DNA of 34,210 bases from contig CALJHN010000029.1 in the NCBI GenBank assembly GCA_938075455.1, positions 1 through 34,210 of the forward strand, read 5' to 3'. Numbering within the stretch: the stretch's first letter is position 1; the number at the start of each line of letters is the position of its first letter. Below are positions 9,102-17,045 of the stretch, piece after piece. Below the pieces are notes generated by a model. That model was not told the DNA's origin, did no database searches, and was given only the letters and a program-made list of their open reading frames with translations. The translations under genes and the position numbers were made by a program. The DNA is from an uncultured Flavobacteriales bacterium. Its GTDB lineage: Bacteria; Bacteroidota; Bacteroidia; Flavobacteriales_D; Parvicellaceae.

Positions 9102-9851
9102 CTAATGATGAACTATTAATCTTTTAGTTGATCTAACTAGACCATTACTAATAGAATAAAGATAAACTCCGTTAGGAAAAATTGAAGTATTTACAGAAAT
9201 ATTATTTAATCCAATTTTTGAAACTAAATTTTCTTGTAGTAATACCTCACCCAATAAATTGGTTATTTCAAAAGAAACATTCTCTGAGTTTATAGATCTA
9301 TAACCAATATTTGTAGAATTGTTTGAAGGATTAGGTACAGGATTCTCCAAAGTTAAATTAGAAAAACTAGAACCTAAAGGATTATTGGAGGTAGGACCTA
9401 TATTAATAAAATAACCATTAAAACTGTAAGGGACAGGAAATGGAACGGTAAAAATCTCAGTCCAAACTGTTGCATCTAAAGATATTTGAAAAGAACCATT
9501 GGTAGTTGGAGTTCCACTAATACTAGCACATCCTACAGAATCAAAATTCCAAGTGCAAGAAGGTATATCACATTGGTAAGAAAGACCGGGGGGTAAATTA
9601 GATACTGAAGAAAGAATAATTGAATCAATAAGCTGCCCAACATAAGCAGAATCTATATTTCCAGCGTCTCTAGGAATTTTAAAATAAACAACTTCGTCAT
9701 AAAACACGCCTATGTCTCCATCAGAAAAATTTGTTTGTGGTGTTGGCCAAACACCAAAAGTGGAATCAGCATAAGTAGGATCTGGAATACACTGTGAATA
9801 ATTAAAAGTAAAAGAAAATAGAGAAAAAGTAATAATCAGTAATTTTTTCAT
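9102..9851 (-). CDS. secreted protein with type IX secretion C-terminal sorting domain
   Basis: This 249-residue protein has three visible parts. Residues 1-20 are a lysine-led hydrophobic signal peptide ending in Y-S-Q. The middle (about 25-165) is a serine/proline/aromatic-rich region with a P-P-G-L-S-Y ... I-S-G-T-P-T-T-N-G pattern resembling putative Ig-like (He_PIG) repeats. Residues 170-249 form a type A C-terminal domain with P-N-P-S-N-N-S-T, E-I-T-N-L-L-G-E, and a closing P-N-G-V-Y-L-Y-S-I then R-L-I-V. The predicted route is Sec export followed by T9SS export to the cell surface or medium. No enzymatic motif is visible, so the role is unknown. Its ATG overlaps the STAS gene's stop codon (ATGA). 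Confidence 0.82.
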   Translation of the reverse strand: MKKLLIITFSLFSFTFNYSQCIPDPTYADSTFGVWPTPQTNFSDGDIGVFYDEVVYFKIPRDAGNIDSAYVGQLIDSIILSSVSNLPPGLSYQCDIPSCTWNFDSVGCASISGTPTTNGSFQISLDATVWTEIFTVPFPVPYSFNGYFINIGPTSNNPLGSSFSNLTLENPVPNPSNNSTNIGYRSINSENVSFEITNLLGEVLLQENLVSKIGLNNISVNTSIFPNGVYLYSISNGLVRSTKRLIVHH

Positions 9852-10186
9852 GAGATATTTTTTAAAGCATTTTCTTCATTATCTGTTATATTGAATACAG
9901 TATCTAATTGGGATATGGAAATAATTTTCTCAACCATTGGATTAAGTCCAAAAATATTTAAGGAACCTTCTTTTTCTTTAACTATTCTATTACCTACTAG
10001 CAAAGCACTTAAGCCACTTGAATCACAATATTTAGGTAAGGATAAATCTATTATAAAATTTTTACAGCCATTATTGCTATGATGAAGAAATAAAGTTTTA
10101 AGCTCAGGGGCCGTAATAGAATCTAACTTTTCAGATAAACATCTTACAATAGTTAGATTTCTTTTTTCTTCTATTTTAAAGTTCAA
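9848..10186 (-). CDS. STAS domain protein (anti-anti-sigma factor-like)
   Basis: This 112-residue single-domain protein is of the STAS/SpoIIAA type. The family hallmark C-D-S-S-G-L (54-59) supplies the serine (Ser56 or Ser57) that a partner-switching kinase would phosphorylate, and the strand order around F-I-I-D-L-S-L-P fits. No anti-sigma kinase, PP2C phosphatase or sigma factor is nearby, so the partner is unknown. A permease-associated role is not indicated. The start is TTG at 10186: the frame is closed by a TAA five codons upstream and no ATG is present. It overlaps the downstream secreted-protein gene by 4 bases. A good -7 box lies in the 40-base gap after pyrB, so it may also have its own promoter. 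Confidence 0.85.
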   Translation of the reverse strand: MNFKIEEKRNLTIVRCLSEKLDSITAPELKTLFLHHSNNGCKNFIIDLSLPKYCDSSGLSALLVGNRIVKEKEGSLNIFGLNPMVEKIISISQLDTVFNITDNEENALKNIS

Positions 10187-10202
10187 TTTTTTAAATTTTT
10201 AA

Positions 10203-10210
10203 CAAAAATA
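10203..10210 (-). promoter_or_regulatory. -7 promoter box TATTTTTG ahead of the STAS gene
   Basis: The minus strand reads TATTTTTG, an exact TAnnTTTG match, ending 16 bases before the TTG start. It lies in the pyrB-STAS gap, the widest gap within the eight-gene run. No clear -33 TTTG is seen, so a secondary internal promoter is plausible but unproven. Confidence 0.4.
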
Positions 10211-10226
10211 ACATAATTCTACAACT

Positions 10227-11159
10227 TTAGCTACGATTTATTGAACCTGCTAAAAGGTATATAATAGCCATTCTTACAGCAACACCATTTTCTACCTGAT
10301 TTAGTATTATAGAGTTGTTTGAATCTGCTATTTCAGATGTTATTTCGACTCCCCTATTAATCGGACCAGGATGAAGAATGATTATTGGTTTTTTAATATT
10401 TTGTAATATCTCTTTATTTACTTGAAACTGCTGAGCATACTCTCGTATCGATGGAAAGTATTGAATGTCTTGTCTTTCTAGTTGGATTCTTAATACATTA
10501 GCAACGTCACACCACTTTAAAGCTTTTTCTATATTATGAGAAACCTCTACACCTAAATCCATAATATACTTGGGAATTAAAGTAGTTGGACCACAAACCA
10601 TTACTTTAGCTCCTAACTTTTGCAATGCAAATATATTGGATAAAGCAACTCTAGAATGTTTAATATCTCCAATTAAAACTACTTTCTTGCCATCTAACTC
10701 ACCAAGTTTTTCTTTTATAGAATAACAATCTAATAAAGCCTGGGTTGGATGTTCGTGAGTACCGTCTCCGGCATTAATAATAACAGTATTTGTTTTTTCT
10801 GATAAAAACTTTGCAGCACCAGAATGAGGATGTCTCATTACCAATATATCAACTTTCATTGACAAAATATTATTAGCTGTATCTACTAATGTTTCTCCTT
10901 TTTTTAAACTGGAATTACCAGCAGTAAAATTTACTATATCTGCAGAAAGTCTTTTTTCAGCTAGTTCAAATGACAGCTTTGTTCTCGTGCTATTTTCAAA
11001 AAATAAATTAGCAATGGTAATATCTCTTAGTGTTGGCACCTTTTTGATTGGTCTATTTATTACTTCTTTAAAACTATCTGCAGTTTTAAAAATAAGATCA
11101 ATATCAGACTTGGTTAAGTCTTTAATACTTAGCAAATGTGATATACTTAATTCTTTCAT
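10227..11159 (-). CDS. pyrB: aspartate carbamoyltransferase catalytic subunit
   Basis: This enzyme condenses carbamoyl phosphate and aspartate in the second step of pyrimidine synthesis. The 310-residue product from the ATG at 11159 carries the carbamoyl-phosphate loop F-F-E-N-S-T-R-T (53-60), M-R-H-P (108-111), G-T-H-E-H-P-T-Q (133-140), G-D-I-K-H-S-R (164-170) and the C-terminal H-P-G-P-I-N-R-G. The frame is open further upstream, to 11213, but that extension lies wholly over the pyrR 3' end and carries no conserved residues. The ATG two bases after the pyrR stop is therefore preferred and gives the usual family length. No regulatory pyrI gene is adjacent. Confidence 0.95.
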   Translation of the reverse strand: MKELSISHLLSIKDLTKSDIDLIFKTADSFKEVINRPIKKVPTLRDITIANLFFENSTRTKLSFELAEKRLSADIVNFTAGNSSLKKGETLVDTANNILSMKVDILVMRHPHSGAAKFLSEKTNTVIINAGDGTHEHPTQALLDCYSIKEKLGELDGKKVVLIGDIKHSRVALSNIFALQKLGAKVMVCGPTTLIPKYIMDLGVEVSHNIEKALKWCDVANVLRIQLERQDIQYFPSIREYAQQFQVNKEILQNIKKPIIILHPGPINRGVEITSEIADSNNSIILNQVENGVAVRMAIIYLLAGSINRS

Positions 11160-11161
11160 AT

Positions 11162-11701
11162 CTAAATTGGTGAATACAATAATATTTGGTCTTTCCCATG
11201 TTCTTCTTCCCAAAGGACAGTTACTTTTTCTTCTTTAATAGTGTCAATTGATTTTCCTATATAATCTGCTTTAATAGGAATATTTTGAACAAATCTTCTT
11301 TCGATTAAAGTTAAAAACTCAACTGATTGGGGTCTTCCAAAAGTCATAACAGCATCTAGAGCTGATCTTACAGTTCTTCCTGTAAAAAAAACATCGTCAA
11401 TTAATATTACTCTTTTATTTTCTACAGAGAAATCAATATTTGTAACACTAGGAATTAATGGTTTTTCTTTCCTGCCAAAGTCGTCTCTAAAAAAGGTAAT
11501 ATCTAGTGAGCCTATTAGAACTTTATTATGAATAGAATTCTCTAAGCATTTTTTTAATCTATTAGACAAAAAAATACCGTTTGGTTGTAAACCAATTAAA
11601 ACAGACTCAGAAAAATCGTGGTGATTCTCTATTAGTTGAGAACAAAGCCTATTGATAGTTAGAGATACTTGTAGGCTATTTAGAATCTCAGTAGATTTCA
11701 T
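11162..11701 (-). CDS. pyrR: bifunctional pyrimidine operon regulator/uracil phosphoribosyltransferase PyrR
   Basis: This 179-residue PRTase-fold protein has the PRPP-binding segment V-I-L-I-D-D-V-F-F-T-G-R-T (98-110) and the C-terminal P-I-K-A-D-Y-I-G-K stretch typical of PyrR. In Gram-positive bacteria PyrR binds UMP and a leader RNA to attenuate pyr transcription and has weak uracil phosphoribosyltransferase activity. Whether this bacteroidete version regulates RNA is unknown. The 131-base upstream gap shows no obvious antiterminator/terminator hairpin pair. It directly precedes pyrB (2-base gap), consistent with a role in controlling or salvaging for that pathway. It is divergent from glpK. 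Confidence 0.92.
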   Translation of the reverse strand: MKSTEILNSLQVSLTINRLCSQLIENHHDFSESVLIGLQPNGIFLSNRLKKCLENSIHNKVLIGSLDITFFRDDFGRKEKPLIPSVTNIDFSVENKRVILIDDVFFTGRTVRSALDAVMTFGRPQSVEFLTLIERRFVQNIPIKADYIGKSIDTIKEEKVTVLWEEEHGKDQILLYSPI

Positions 11702-11832
11702 TAAAAGTTAAAGATATAACCTATTTAGTAATAAATTCACATCGAATCCAAAAATCTTTGTAATTTATCCTAAATTCATTTGCTACAAAAACAAAACTTT
11801 TTTCAATAAACCATATTCTAAATAATTATAAA

Positions 11833-13305
11833 ATGGAAAAATACATACTTTCTATAGATGCAGGTACAAGTAGTTCAAGAGCTTTGATAATTGATAAAAA
11901 AGGAAAAATTAAAGGTATTTCTCAGTTTGAATTTTCTCAAATATTTCCAAAGGAAGGGTGGGTAGAGCATAATCCCAATGAAATTTGGGAAACACAACTA
12001 AAAGCAATTAAAGAAGTTTTTAAAAAAACTAAAACAAGTCCCGAAAAGATTCATTCATTAGGAGTCACCAACCAAAGAGAAACAACAGTAATTTGGAATA
12101 AAAAAACCGGAGAACCTGTTTACAATGCCATTGTTTGGCAAGATAGAAGAACAGCAGAAATTTGTAACAATTTAAAAAAACAAAATCTAGAATCTTTTTT
12201 TCAAAGTAAAACTGGTCTACTGTTAGATCCCTATTTTTCAGGAACTAAAATTAAATGGATTTTTGACAATAATCCCTCATTACATAAACTTGCTGAAAAT
12301 AACCAACTAGCTTTTGGAACAATTGATTCTTGGTTGATATGGAAATTAACCAATGGGAAACATCACGTAACAGATGTCACCAATGCAAGTAGAACACTTA
12401 TTTTTAATATCAAAGAATTAAAATGGGATCAAGAATTAATTGATTTAATTGGAATTCCAAATAATATTTTACCAAAAGTTGTTTCTTGTTCAGAACATGT
12501 TGGAAATACTGAAAAAAATATTCTTGGGGCAGAAATTCCTATTACTGGAATAGCTGGTGACCAACAAGCCTCTTTATTTGGACAAATGTGCCTTGAAGAA
12601 GGTGACGTTAAAAACACCTATGGAACAGGATGTTTTTGCATGATGAATACTGGAGAGAAAATTGTAAATTCAAAAAATAGGCTCCTATCCACAATTGCCT
12701 ATCAAATAAATAATAAAACTATTTATGCTATTGAAGGAAGTATTTTCACAGCAGGATCTCTTGTTCAATGGCTAAGAGATCAACTTGAAATAATTTCCAA
12801 TGCTTCTGAAATTGAGGCTTTAGCATCTACAGTAAAAGATAATGGAGGAGTTACTTTTATTCCTGCTTTATCTGGACTTGGTGCTCCTTACTGGAACCCT
12901 AAGGCTACTGGATCTATATTAGGAATAACAAGAGGAACTGAGAAAGGACACATTGCTAGGGCGGCACTAGAAGGGATTGCAATAAGAACCTATGAAATAA
13001 TACAAAATATGCAAAAAGACGCAAATACTCAGTTTACCAATCTTAAAGTAGATGGAGGAGCAAGCAATAATAATTTATTAATGCAAATCCAATGCAATTT
13101 AATTGATGCAAAAGTAATTAGACCTGTAATTACGGAAACTACAGCTCTAGGTGTAGGATTTTTAGCTGGTTTGGGGTCTGGATACTGGAAATCTACAGAA
13201 GATTTAAAAAATATATGGAAGCACGATAGAGAATTCTTGCCTGAAATTTTCAATAAAAAAAATATCTTATCCAATTGGAAGGAAGCAATAAATGTTTTAT
13301 GTTAA
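11833..13305 (+). CDS. glpK: glycerol kinase
   Basis: This 490-residue FGGY-family kinase phosphorylates glycerol to sn-glycerol 3-phosphate with ATP. The N-terminal phosphate loop D-A-G-T-S-S-S-R (9-16), the glycerol-binding Arg82/Glu83 in N-Q-R-E-T-T, Tyr134, and Asp243 in G-I-A-G-D-Q-Q-A are all present. So are Y-G-T-G-C-F and the late D-G-G-A-S-x-N-N motif. Compared with E. coli GlpK, the segment that binds fructose 1,6-bisphosphate (G-G-T-R ahead of I-P-I) reads L-G-A-E here, so the allosteric arginine appears to be lost. It forms an operon with glpF 12 bases downstream. glpD is not in the window. Confidence 0.96.
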   Translation: MEKYILSIDAGTSSSRALIIDKKGKIKGISQFEFSQIFPKEGWVEHNPNEIWETQLKAIKEVFKKTKTSPEKIHSLGVTNQRETTVIWNKKTGEPVYNAIVWQDRRTAEICNNLKKQNLESFFQSKTGLLLDPYFSGTKIKWIFDNNPSLHKLAENNQLAFGTIDSWLIWKLTNGKHHVTDVTNASRTLIFNIKELKWDQELIDLIGIPNNILPKVVSCSEHVGNTEKNILGAEIPITGIAGDQQASLFGQMCLEEGDVKNTYGTGCFCMMNTGEKIVNSKNRLLSTIAYQINNKTIYAIEGSIFTAGSLVQWLRDQLEIISNASEIEALASTVKDNGGVTFIPALSGLGAPYWNPKATGSILGITRGTEKGHIARAALEGIAIRTYEIIQNMQKDANTQFTNLKVDGGASNNNLLMQIQCNLIDAKVIRPVITETTALGVGFLAGLGSGYWKSTEDLKNIWKHDREFLPEIFNKKNILSNWKEAINVLC

Positions 13306-13317
13306 TTTTGATTAAAA

Positions 13318-14061
13318 ATGGAGATACATCCCTATTTATCTGAACTTGTTGGTACTGCGATACTTTTACTTCTTGGAAATGGTGTAGTTGCTAATGTCAA
13401 TTTAAAAAAGACCTACGGAAATGGTCAAACTAAGTTGTTGTTAATTGCTTTTGCATGGGGATTGGCTGTTTTTGTTGCTGCCTATATTACTTCAAAATCT
13501 AGTGGTGCACATTTAAATCCGGCAGTTACGCTTGGATTGGCATTTGCTGGAAAGTTTTCATGGATTCATGTTCCTAGTTATATTATAAGCCAAGTTTTGG
13601 GAGCTATGATCGGTAGTTGGTTGTGTTATATAATTTATATTGACCATTATAGAATTACTGACGATGAAAATATTATTAGAGGAACATTTTGTACAGCACC
13701 AGCTATCAGAAATTTTAAAAACAATTTTTTTTCCGAGTTACTAGGAACATTTATATTGGTTTTTGGTATTTTATTTATAGCCAACCCAAATATAGAATTA
13801 GACAATTCTCCAATTGAAAACTTTGGAATAGGATCTCTTGAAACTCTTCCTGTTGGACTTTTAGTAATAGTAATTGGCATGACTTTAGGAGGAACAACAG
13901 GATATGCAATAAATCCAGCTAGAGATTTTGGACCGCGTATTATTTATTCTTTGTTGCCACGAAAAAATAAAAATTCAGATTGGAGATACAGTTGGATTCC
14001 AGTAATAGCTCCTTTTACAGGTGGAGCTTTGGCAGGTTTGATTTATCTTATAATTTCTTAA
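13318..14061 (+). CDS. glpF: glycerol facilitator (MIP family aquaglyceroporin)
   Basis: This 247-residue inner-membrane channel has six hydrophobic segments and the two pore NPA motifs: G-A-H-L-N-P-A-V (N67) and A-I-N-P-A-R-D (N199). The Asp203 directly after the second NPA-R is the residue that distinguishes glycerol facilitators from water-selective aquaporins, which agrees with cotranscription with glpK. Diffused glycerol would be trapped by phosphorylation. The stop codon TAA shares the four-base TTAA (14058-14061) with the stop of the convergent hydrolase gene. Confidence 0.94.
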   Translation: MEIHPYLSELVGTAILLLLGNGVVANVNLKKTYGNGQTKLLLIAFAWGLAVFVAAYITSKSSGAHLNPAVTLGLAFAGKFSWIHVPSYIISQVLGAMIGSWLCYIIYIDHYRITDDENIIRGTFCTAPAIRNFKNNFFSELLGTFILVFGILFIANPNIELDNSPIENFGIGSLETLPVGLLVIVIGMTLGGTTGYAINPARDFGPRIIYSLLPRKNKNSDWRYSWIPVIAPFTGGALAGLIYLIIS

Positions 14062-14891
14062 TCTGATTTTAAAAAATCTATTGTTTTTATACATACTTCC
14101 CTCAAAGAATCTGGAAGATATGTTTTGGTCCATGGATGCTTAGAACCGAAAGTATGGTTACTTCTAATTTTAAAAATACTAGAATTAGCTGCCCACTTTA
14201 CCATATCTAAAGCATATTGATTGGGAACAACTTGGTCTAATGAACCATAACAAGCTAGGAACTTACCATTAAAGTTTAATAGAGCTTTTTTAATAGAAAG
14301 CTTTGATTCATTTTCTATAAAATCGTTATATAACTGAATTGAAATAGGCATCTCTTGGTTAGTTCTTGTGTTTGATATATACCTTATTTTGGTTTTCTTC
14401 CATTTCTCTAATTCTTCATTTTTGGGAAACCTTTCTATAAAATCGGCAACTCCAGCCCAAGAAACCAATTTATAAATTAAGGGATTATTTACAGTAGATA
14501 AACATGCTATTCCTCCTCCTCGACTGTGTCCAACAATATAAATTTGTTCGTATTTACTATTGTAATTATTAAGAACAATATAATCTATTACTCTTTGTAC
14601 ATCATTTAACTCTATAGAGTAATTATTCAAGCTAAATGATTGTAAATCAGGAAAATCTATAGGATTATCTAAAGTACCTCCATTATGAGAGAAATTAAAT
14701 TTTAAAAACTTAAATCCGTTTTCAACAAAGAAATTGGCTACTAAGTTCCAACACCCCCAATCTTTAAATCCTTTGAACCCATGACAAAATACAACTAAAT
14801 TCTTAGAATGATTTTTGTAGGTTAGATCACCAATAATTGGTAAATCTTTGTCATTATCGCTATGAATTATAAAAGTTTCTTTTAAAAACAA
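14058..14891 (-). CDS. alpha/beta hydrolase
   Basis: This 277-residue alpha/beta-hydrolase fold protein has the oxyanion segment C-H-G-F-K-G (36-41), nucleophile elbow G-H-S-R-G-G (121-126, Ser123), probable acid Asp219 in G-S-L-D-Q-V-V-P, and His246 in S-N-H-T-F-G, so a complete triad. No signal peptide is seen, so it is presumably cytoplasmic. The substrate cannot be read from sequence; esterase or peptidase activity is possible. The start is TTG at 14891, 8 bases after the cyclophilin stop, because no ATG exists near the N-terminus. It is the last gene of the valS-led minus-strand run. Confidence 0.85.
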   Translation of the reverse strand: MFLKETFIIHSDNDKDLPIIGDLTYKNHSKNLVVFCHGFKGFKDWGCWNLVANFFVENGFKFLKFNFSHNGGTLDNPIDFPDLQSFSLNNYSIELNDVQRVIDYIVLNNYNSKYEQIYIVGHSRGGGIACLSTVNNPLIYKLVSWAGVADFIERFPKNEELEKWKKTKIRYISNTRTNQEMPISIQLYNDFIENESKLSIKKALLNFNGKFLACYGSLDQVVPNQYALDMVKWAANSSIFKIRSNHTFGSKHPWTKTYLPDSLREVCIKTIDFLKSD

Positions 14892-14899
14892 TTTTATTA

Positions 14900-15331
14900 T
14901 TAAGAAAGAGTAATACTATTGATCTTGTCCCCTTCACTAATTAAATCAATTACCTCTAAACCTTCAACTACTTTACCAAAACAGGTATGATTTCTGTCAA
15001 GATGCGCAGTATTATTTCTACTATGGCAAATAAAAAATTGAGAACCTCCAGTATTTCTTCCAGCATGAGCCATGGACAATACTCCTCTATCATGGAATTG
15101 GTTGTTACCATCTAATTCACAATCTATACTATAACCCGGACCACCTACACCAGTTCCCTCAGGACATCCGCCTTGAATAACGAAATCTGGAATAACTCTA
15201 TGGAAAGTAATTCCATTGTAAAATTCTTTTTCAATTAAATCAATAAAATTCTTTACTGTGTTTGGAGTATCTTTTTCATAAAACTCAACAGTCATTTTTC
15301 CTTTTTCTGTATCAATAATAGCTTTTTTCAT
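14900..15331 (-). CDS. cyclophilin-type peptidyl-prolyl cis-trans isomerase
   Basis: This 143-residue minimal bacterial cyclophilin catalyses proline isomerisation. The active-site set is visible: [13 protein letters not shown] (43-55) with catalytic Arg45, Phe50 and Gln53, then [12 protein letters not shown] (90-101), and L-D-x-x-H-T-C-F-G (111-119) with His115. The residue aligned with the cyclosporin-contacting Trp is His110, as in many bacterial forms that bind the drug poorly. There is no signal peptide, so it is cytoplasmic. It sits 7 bases downstream of ettA. Confidence 0.93.
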   Translation of the reverse strand: MKKAIIDTEKGKMTVEFYEKDTPNTVKNFIDLIEKEFYNGITFHRVIPDFVIQGGCPEGTGVGGPGYSIDCELDGNNQFHDRGVLSMAHAGRNTGGSQFFICHSRNNTAHLDRNHTCFGKVVEGLEVIDLISEGDKINSITLS

Positions 15332-15338
15332 AATTTAT

Positions 15339-17027
15339 TTATCTAGTTAACTTTTTATATTTAATTCGTGTAGGTACTATATCATTACCCAATCTTTTCT
15401 TTCTATTTTCTTCGTATTCTGAATAACCTCCTTCAAAATAATAGATACTTGAGTCTCCTTCAAATGCAAGAATATGCGTGCAAATTCTATCCAAAAACCA
15501 CCTATCGTGAGAAATAACTACTGCACAGCCTGCAAAACTTTCAATTCCTTCTTCTAAAGCTCTTAAAGTATTTACATCTATATCATTGGTGGGTTCATCT
15601 AGTAAAAGTACGTTAGCTTCTGTTTTTAAGGTCATAGCAAGATGCAATCTATTTCTTTCACCTCCAGAAAGAACACCTACTTTTTTCTGCTGATCAGATC
15701 CTGAAAAATTAAACTTGGAAACATAAGCTCTTGAATTAATAGTTTGTCCACCAATCTCGAGATTGTCATTTCCTTCGCTAATTACATCATAGACTGATTT
15801 ATTTTTGTCAATTGTTTTATGTCTTTGATCTACATAACCAATTTTAACTGTTTCACCAACTTTAAACTCACCAGAATCAGAACTCTCTTCGTTCATAATC
15901 ATCTTGAATAGTGTTGTTTTTCCAGCACCATTTGGGCCTATAATCCCAACAATTCCAGCAGGCGGCAATTTGAAATTTAGATTTTCATACAATAATTTAT
16001 TATCATATCCTTTGGAAACATTGATGGCCTCAATTACTTCCTTTCCCAATCTTGGTCCATTAGGGATAGGGATTTCTATTTTGACTTCTTTTTCTTTTAT
16101 AGATTGATTTAATAAATTTTCATAATTATTAAGTCTTGCTTTTCCTTTAGATTGTCTACCTTTTTGGCCTTGTCTAACCCACTGAAGTTCTCTCTCTAAT
16201 GCTTTTTTTCTTTTACTTTCTGTTTTTTCTTCTTGTGCTAATCTTTTGGATTTCTGTTCTAGCCAAGAACTGTAATTTCCTTTAAATGGAATACCCTCTC
16301 CTCTATCCAATTCTAAAATCCAACCAGCTACATTATCTAAAAAATATCTGTCGTGAGTAACTGCAATAACGGTTCCTTTGTAATTTTGAAGATGTAATTC
16401 TAACCAATGAACAGACTCAGCATCCAAATGGTTGGTTGGTTCATCTAAAAGAAGAATATCTGGTTGTTGAAGTAATAACCTGCACAATGCAACTCTTCTT
16501 CTTTCTCCTCCAGAAAGATTTTTAATAGAAGTTGATCCTTCGGGTGTTCTTAAAGCATCCATTGCTAGCTCTAGCTTTGAATCTAAATCCCATGCATCTA
16601 ATTGGTCAATTTGCTCTTGTACTTTTCCCTGTAATTTAATTAATGCATCCATTTTTTTAGGGTCGTTTATGATGTCTTCGTCCATAAACTGGTTATTTAT
16701 TTCGTCGTATTGCTTCAATAAATCTACAGTCTCTTGTGCACCTTGCTGAACAATTTCTCTGACAGTCATATTTTCATCCAACTCTGGTTCTTGGGCTAAA
16801 TATCCTACAGTATATCCTTCAGAAAAAACAACATCTCCTTGGTAATTCTTATCTATTCCAGCAATAATTTTCATTACGGTAGATTTACCTGCTCCATTTA
16901 GTCCTAAAATTCCAATTTTGGCCCCATAAAAAAATGACAAATGAATATTCTTTAAAATTTGTTTTCCTTCTGGTGTTAGCTTACTTACACCAACCATAGA
17001 AAAAATTATCTTTTTATCGTCTGACAT
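15339..17027 (-). CDS. ettA: energy-dependent translational throttle protein EttA (ABC-F ATPase)
   Basis: This 562-residue soluble ABC-F protein has two nucleotide-binding domains and no membrane segment. Domain 1 has Walker A G-L-N-G-A-G-K-S-T (42-50), an arm insertion at about 80-150, signature L-S-G-G-E (171-175) and Walker B I-L-L-L-D-E (191-196). A charged linker (PtIM) occupies about 250-320. Domain 2 has Walker A at 364-372, signature at 453-457 and Walker B at 473-478. The arm and the length match EttA, which binds the ribosomal E site and gates initiation to elongation according to ATP/ADP. Its place in a transcript with valS fits a translation role. Confidence 0.93.
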   Translation of the reverse strand: MSDDKKIIFSMVGVSKLTPEGKQILKNIHLSFFYGAKIGILGLNGAGKSTVMKIIAGIDKNYQGDVVFSEGYTVGYLAQEPELDENMTVREIVQQGAQETVDLLKQYDEINNQFMDEDIINDPKKMDALIKLQGKVQEQIDQLDAWDLDSKLELAMDALRTPEGSTSIKNLSGGERRRVALCRLLLQQPDILLLDEPTNHLDAESVHWLELHLQNYKGTVIAVTHDRYFLDNVAGWILELDRGEGIPFKGNYSSWLEQKSKRLAQEEKTESKRKKALERELQWVRQGQKGRQSKGKARLNNYENLLNQSIKEKEVKIEIPIPNGPRLGKEVIEAINVSKGYDNKLLYENLNFKLPPAGIVGIIGPNGAGKTTLFKMIMNEESSDSGEFKVGETVKIGYVDQRHKTIDKNKSVYDVISEGNDNLEIGGQTINSRAYVSKFNFSGSDQQKKVGVLSGGERNRLHLAMTLKTEANVLLLDEPTNDIDVNTLRALEEGIESFAGCAVVISHDRWFLDRICTHILAFEGDSSIYYFEGGYSEYEENRKKRLGNDIVPTRIKYKKLTR

Positions 17028-17045
17028 ATTTTTTAATTTATTTAT

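Noticed and set aside
11160..11213. Longer PyrB N-terminus starting upstream at 11213
   Set aside because: The extra 18 residues lie over pyrR's 3' end and lack conservation; the ATG at 11159 gives the normal length.
11757..11782. Promoter for glpK made of TTTG (11757-11760) and TTCATTTG (11775-11782)
   Set aside because: The spacer is only 14 bases and the -7 box has a mismatch at the key A, so support is too weak.
11702..11832. PyrR attenuator in the pyrR-glpK gap
   Set aside because: No terminator hairpin with T-run or competing antiterminator hairpin can be seen on the minus strand.
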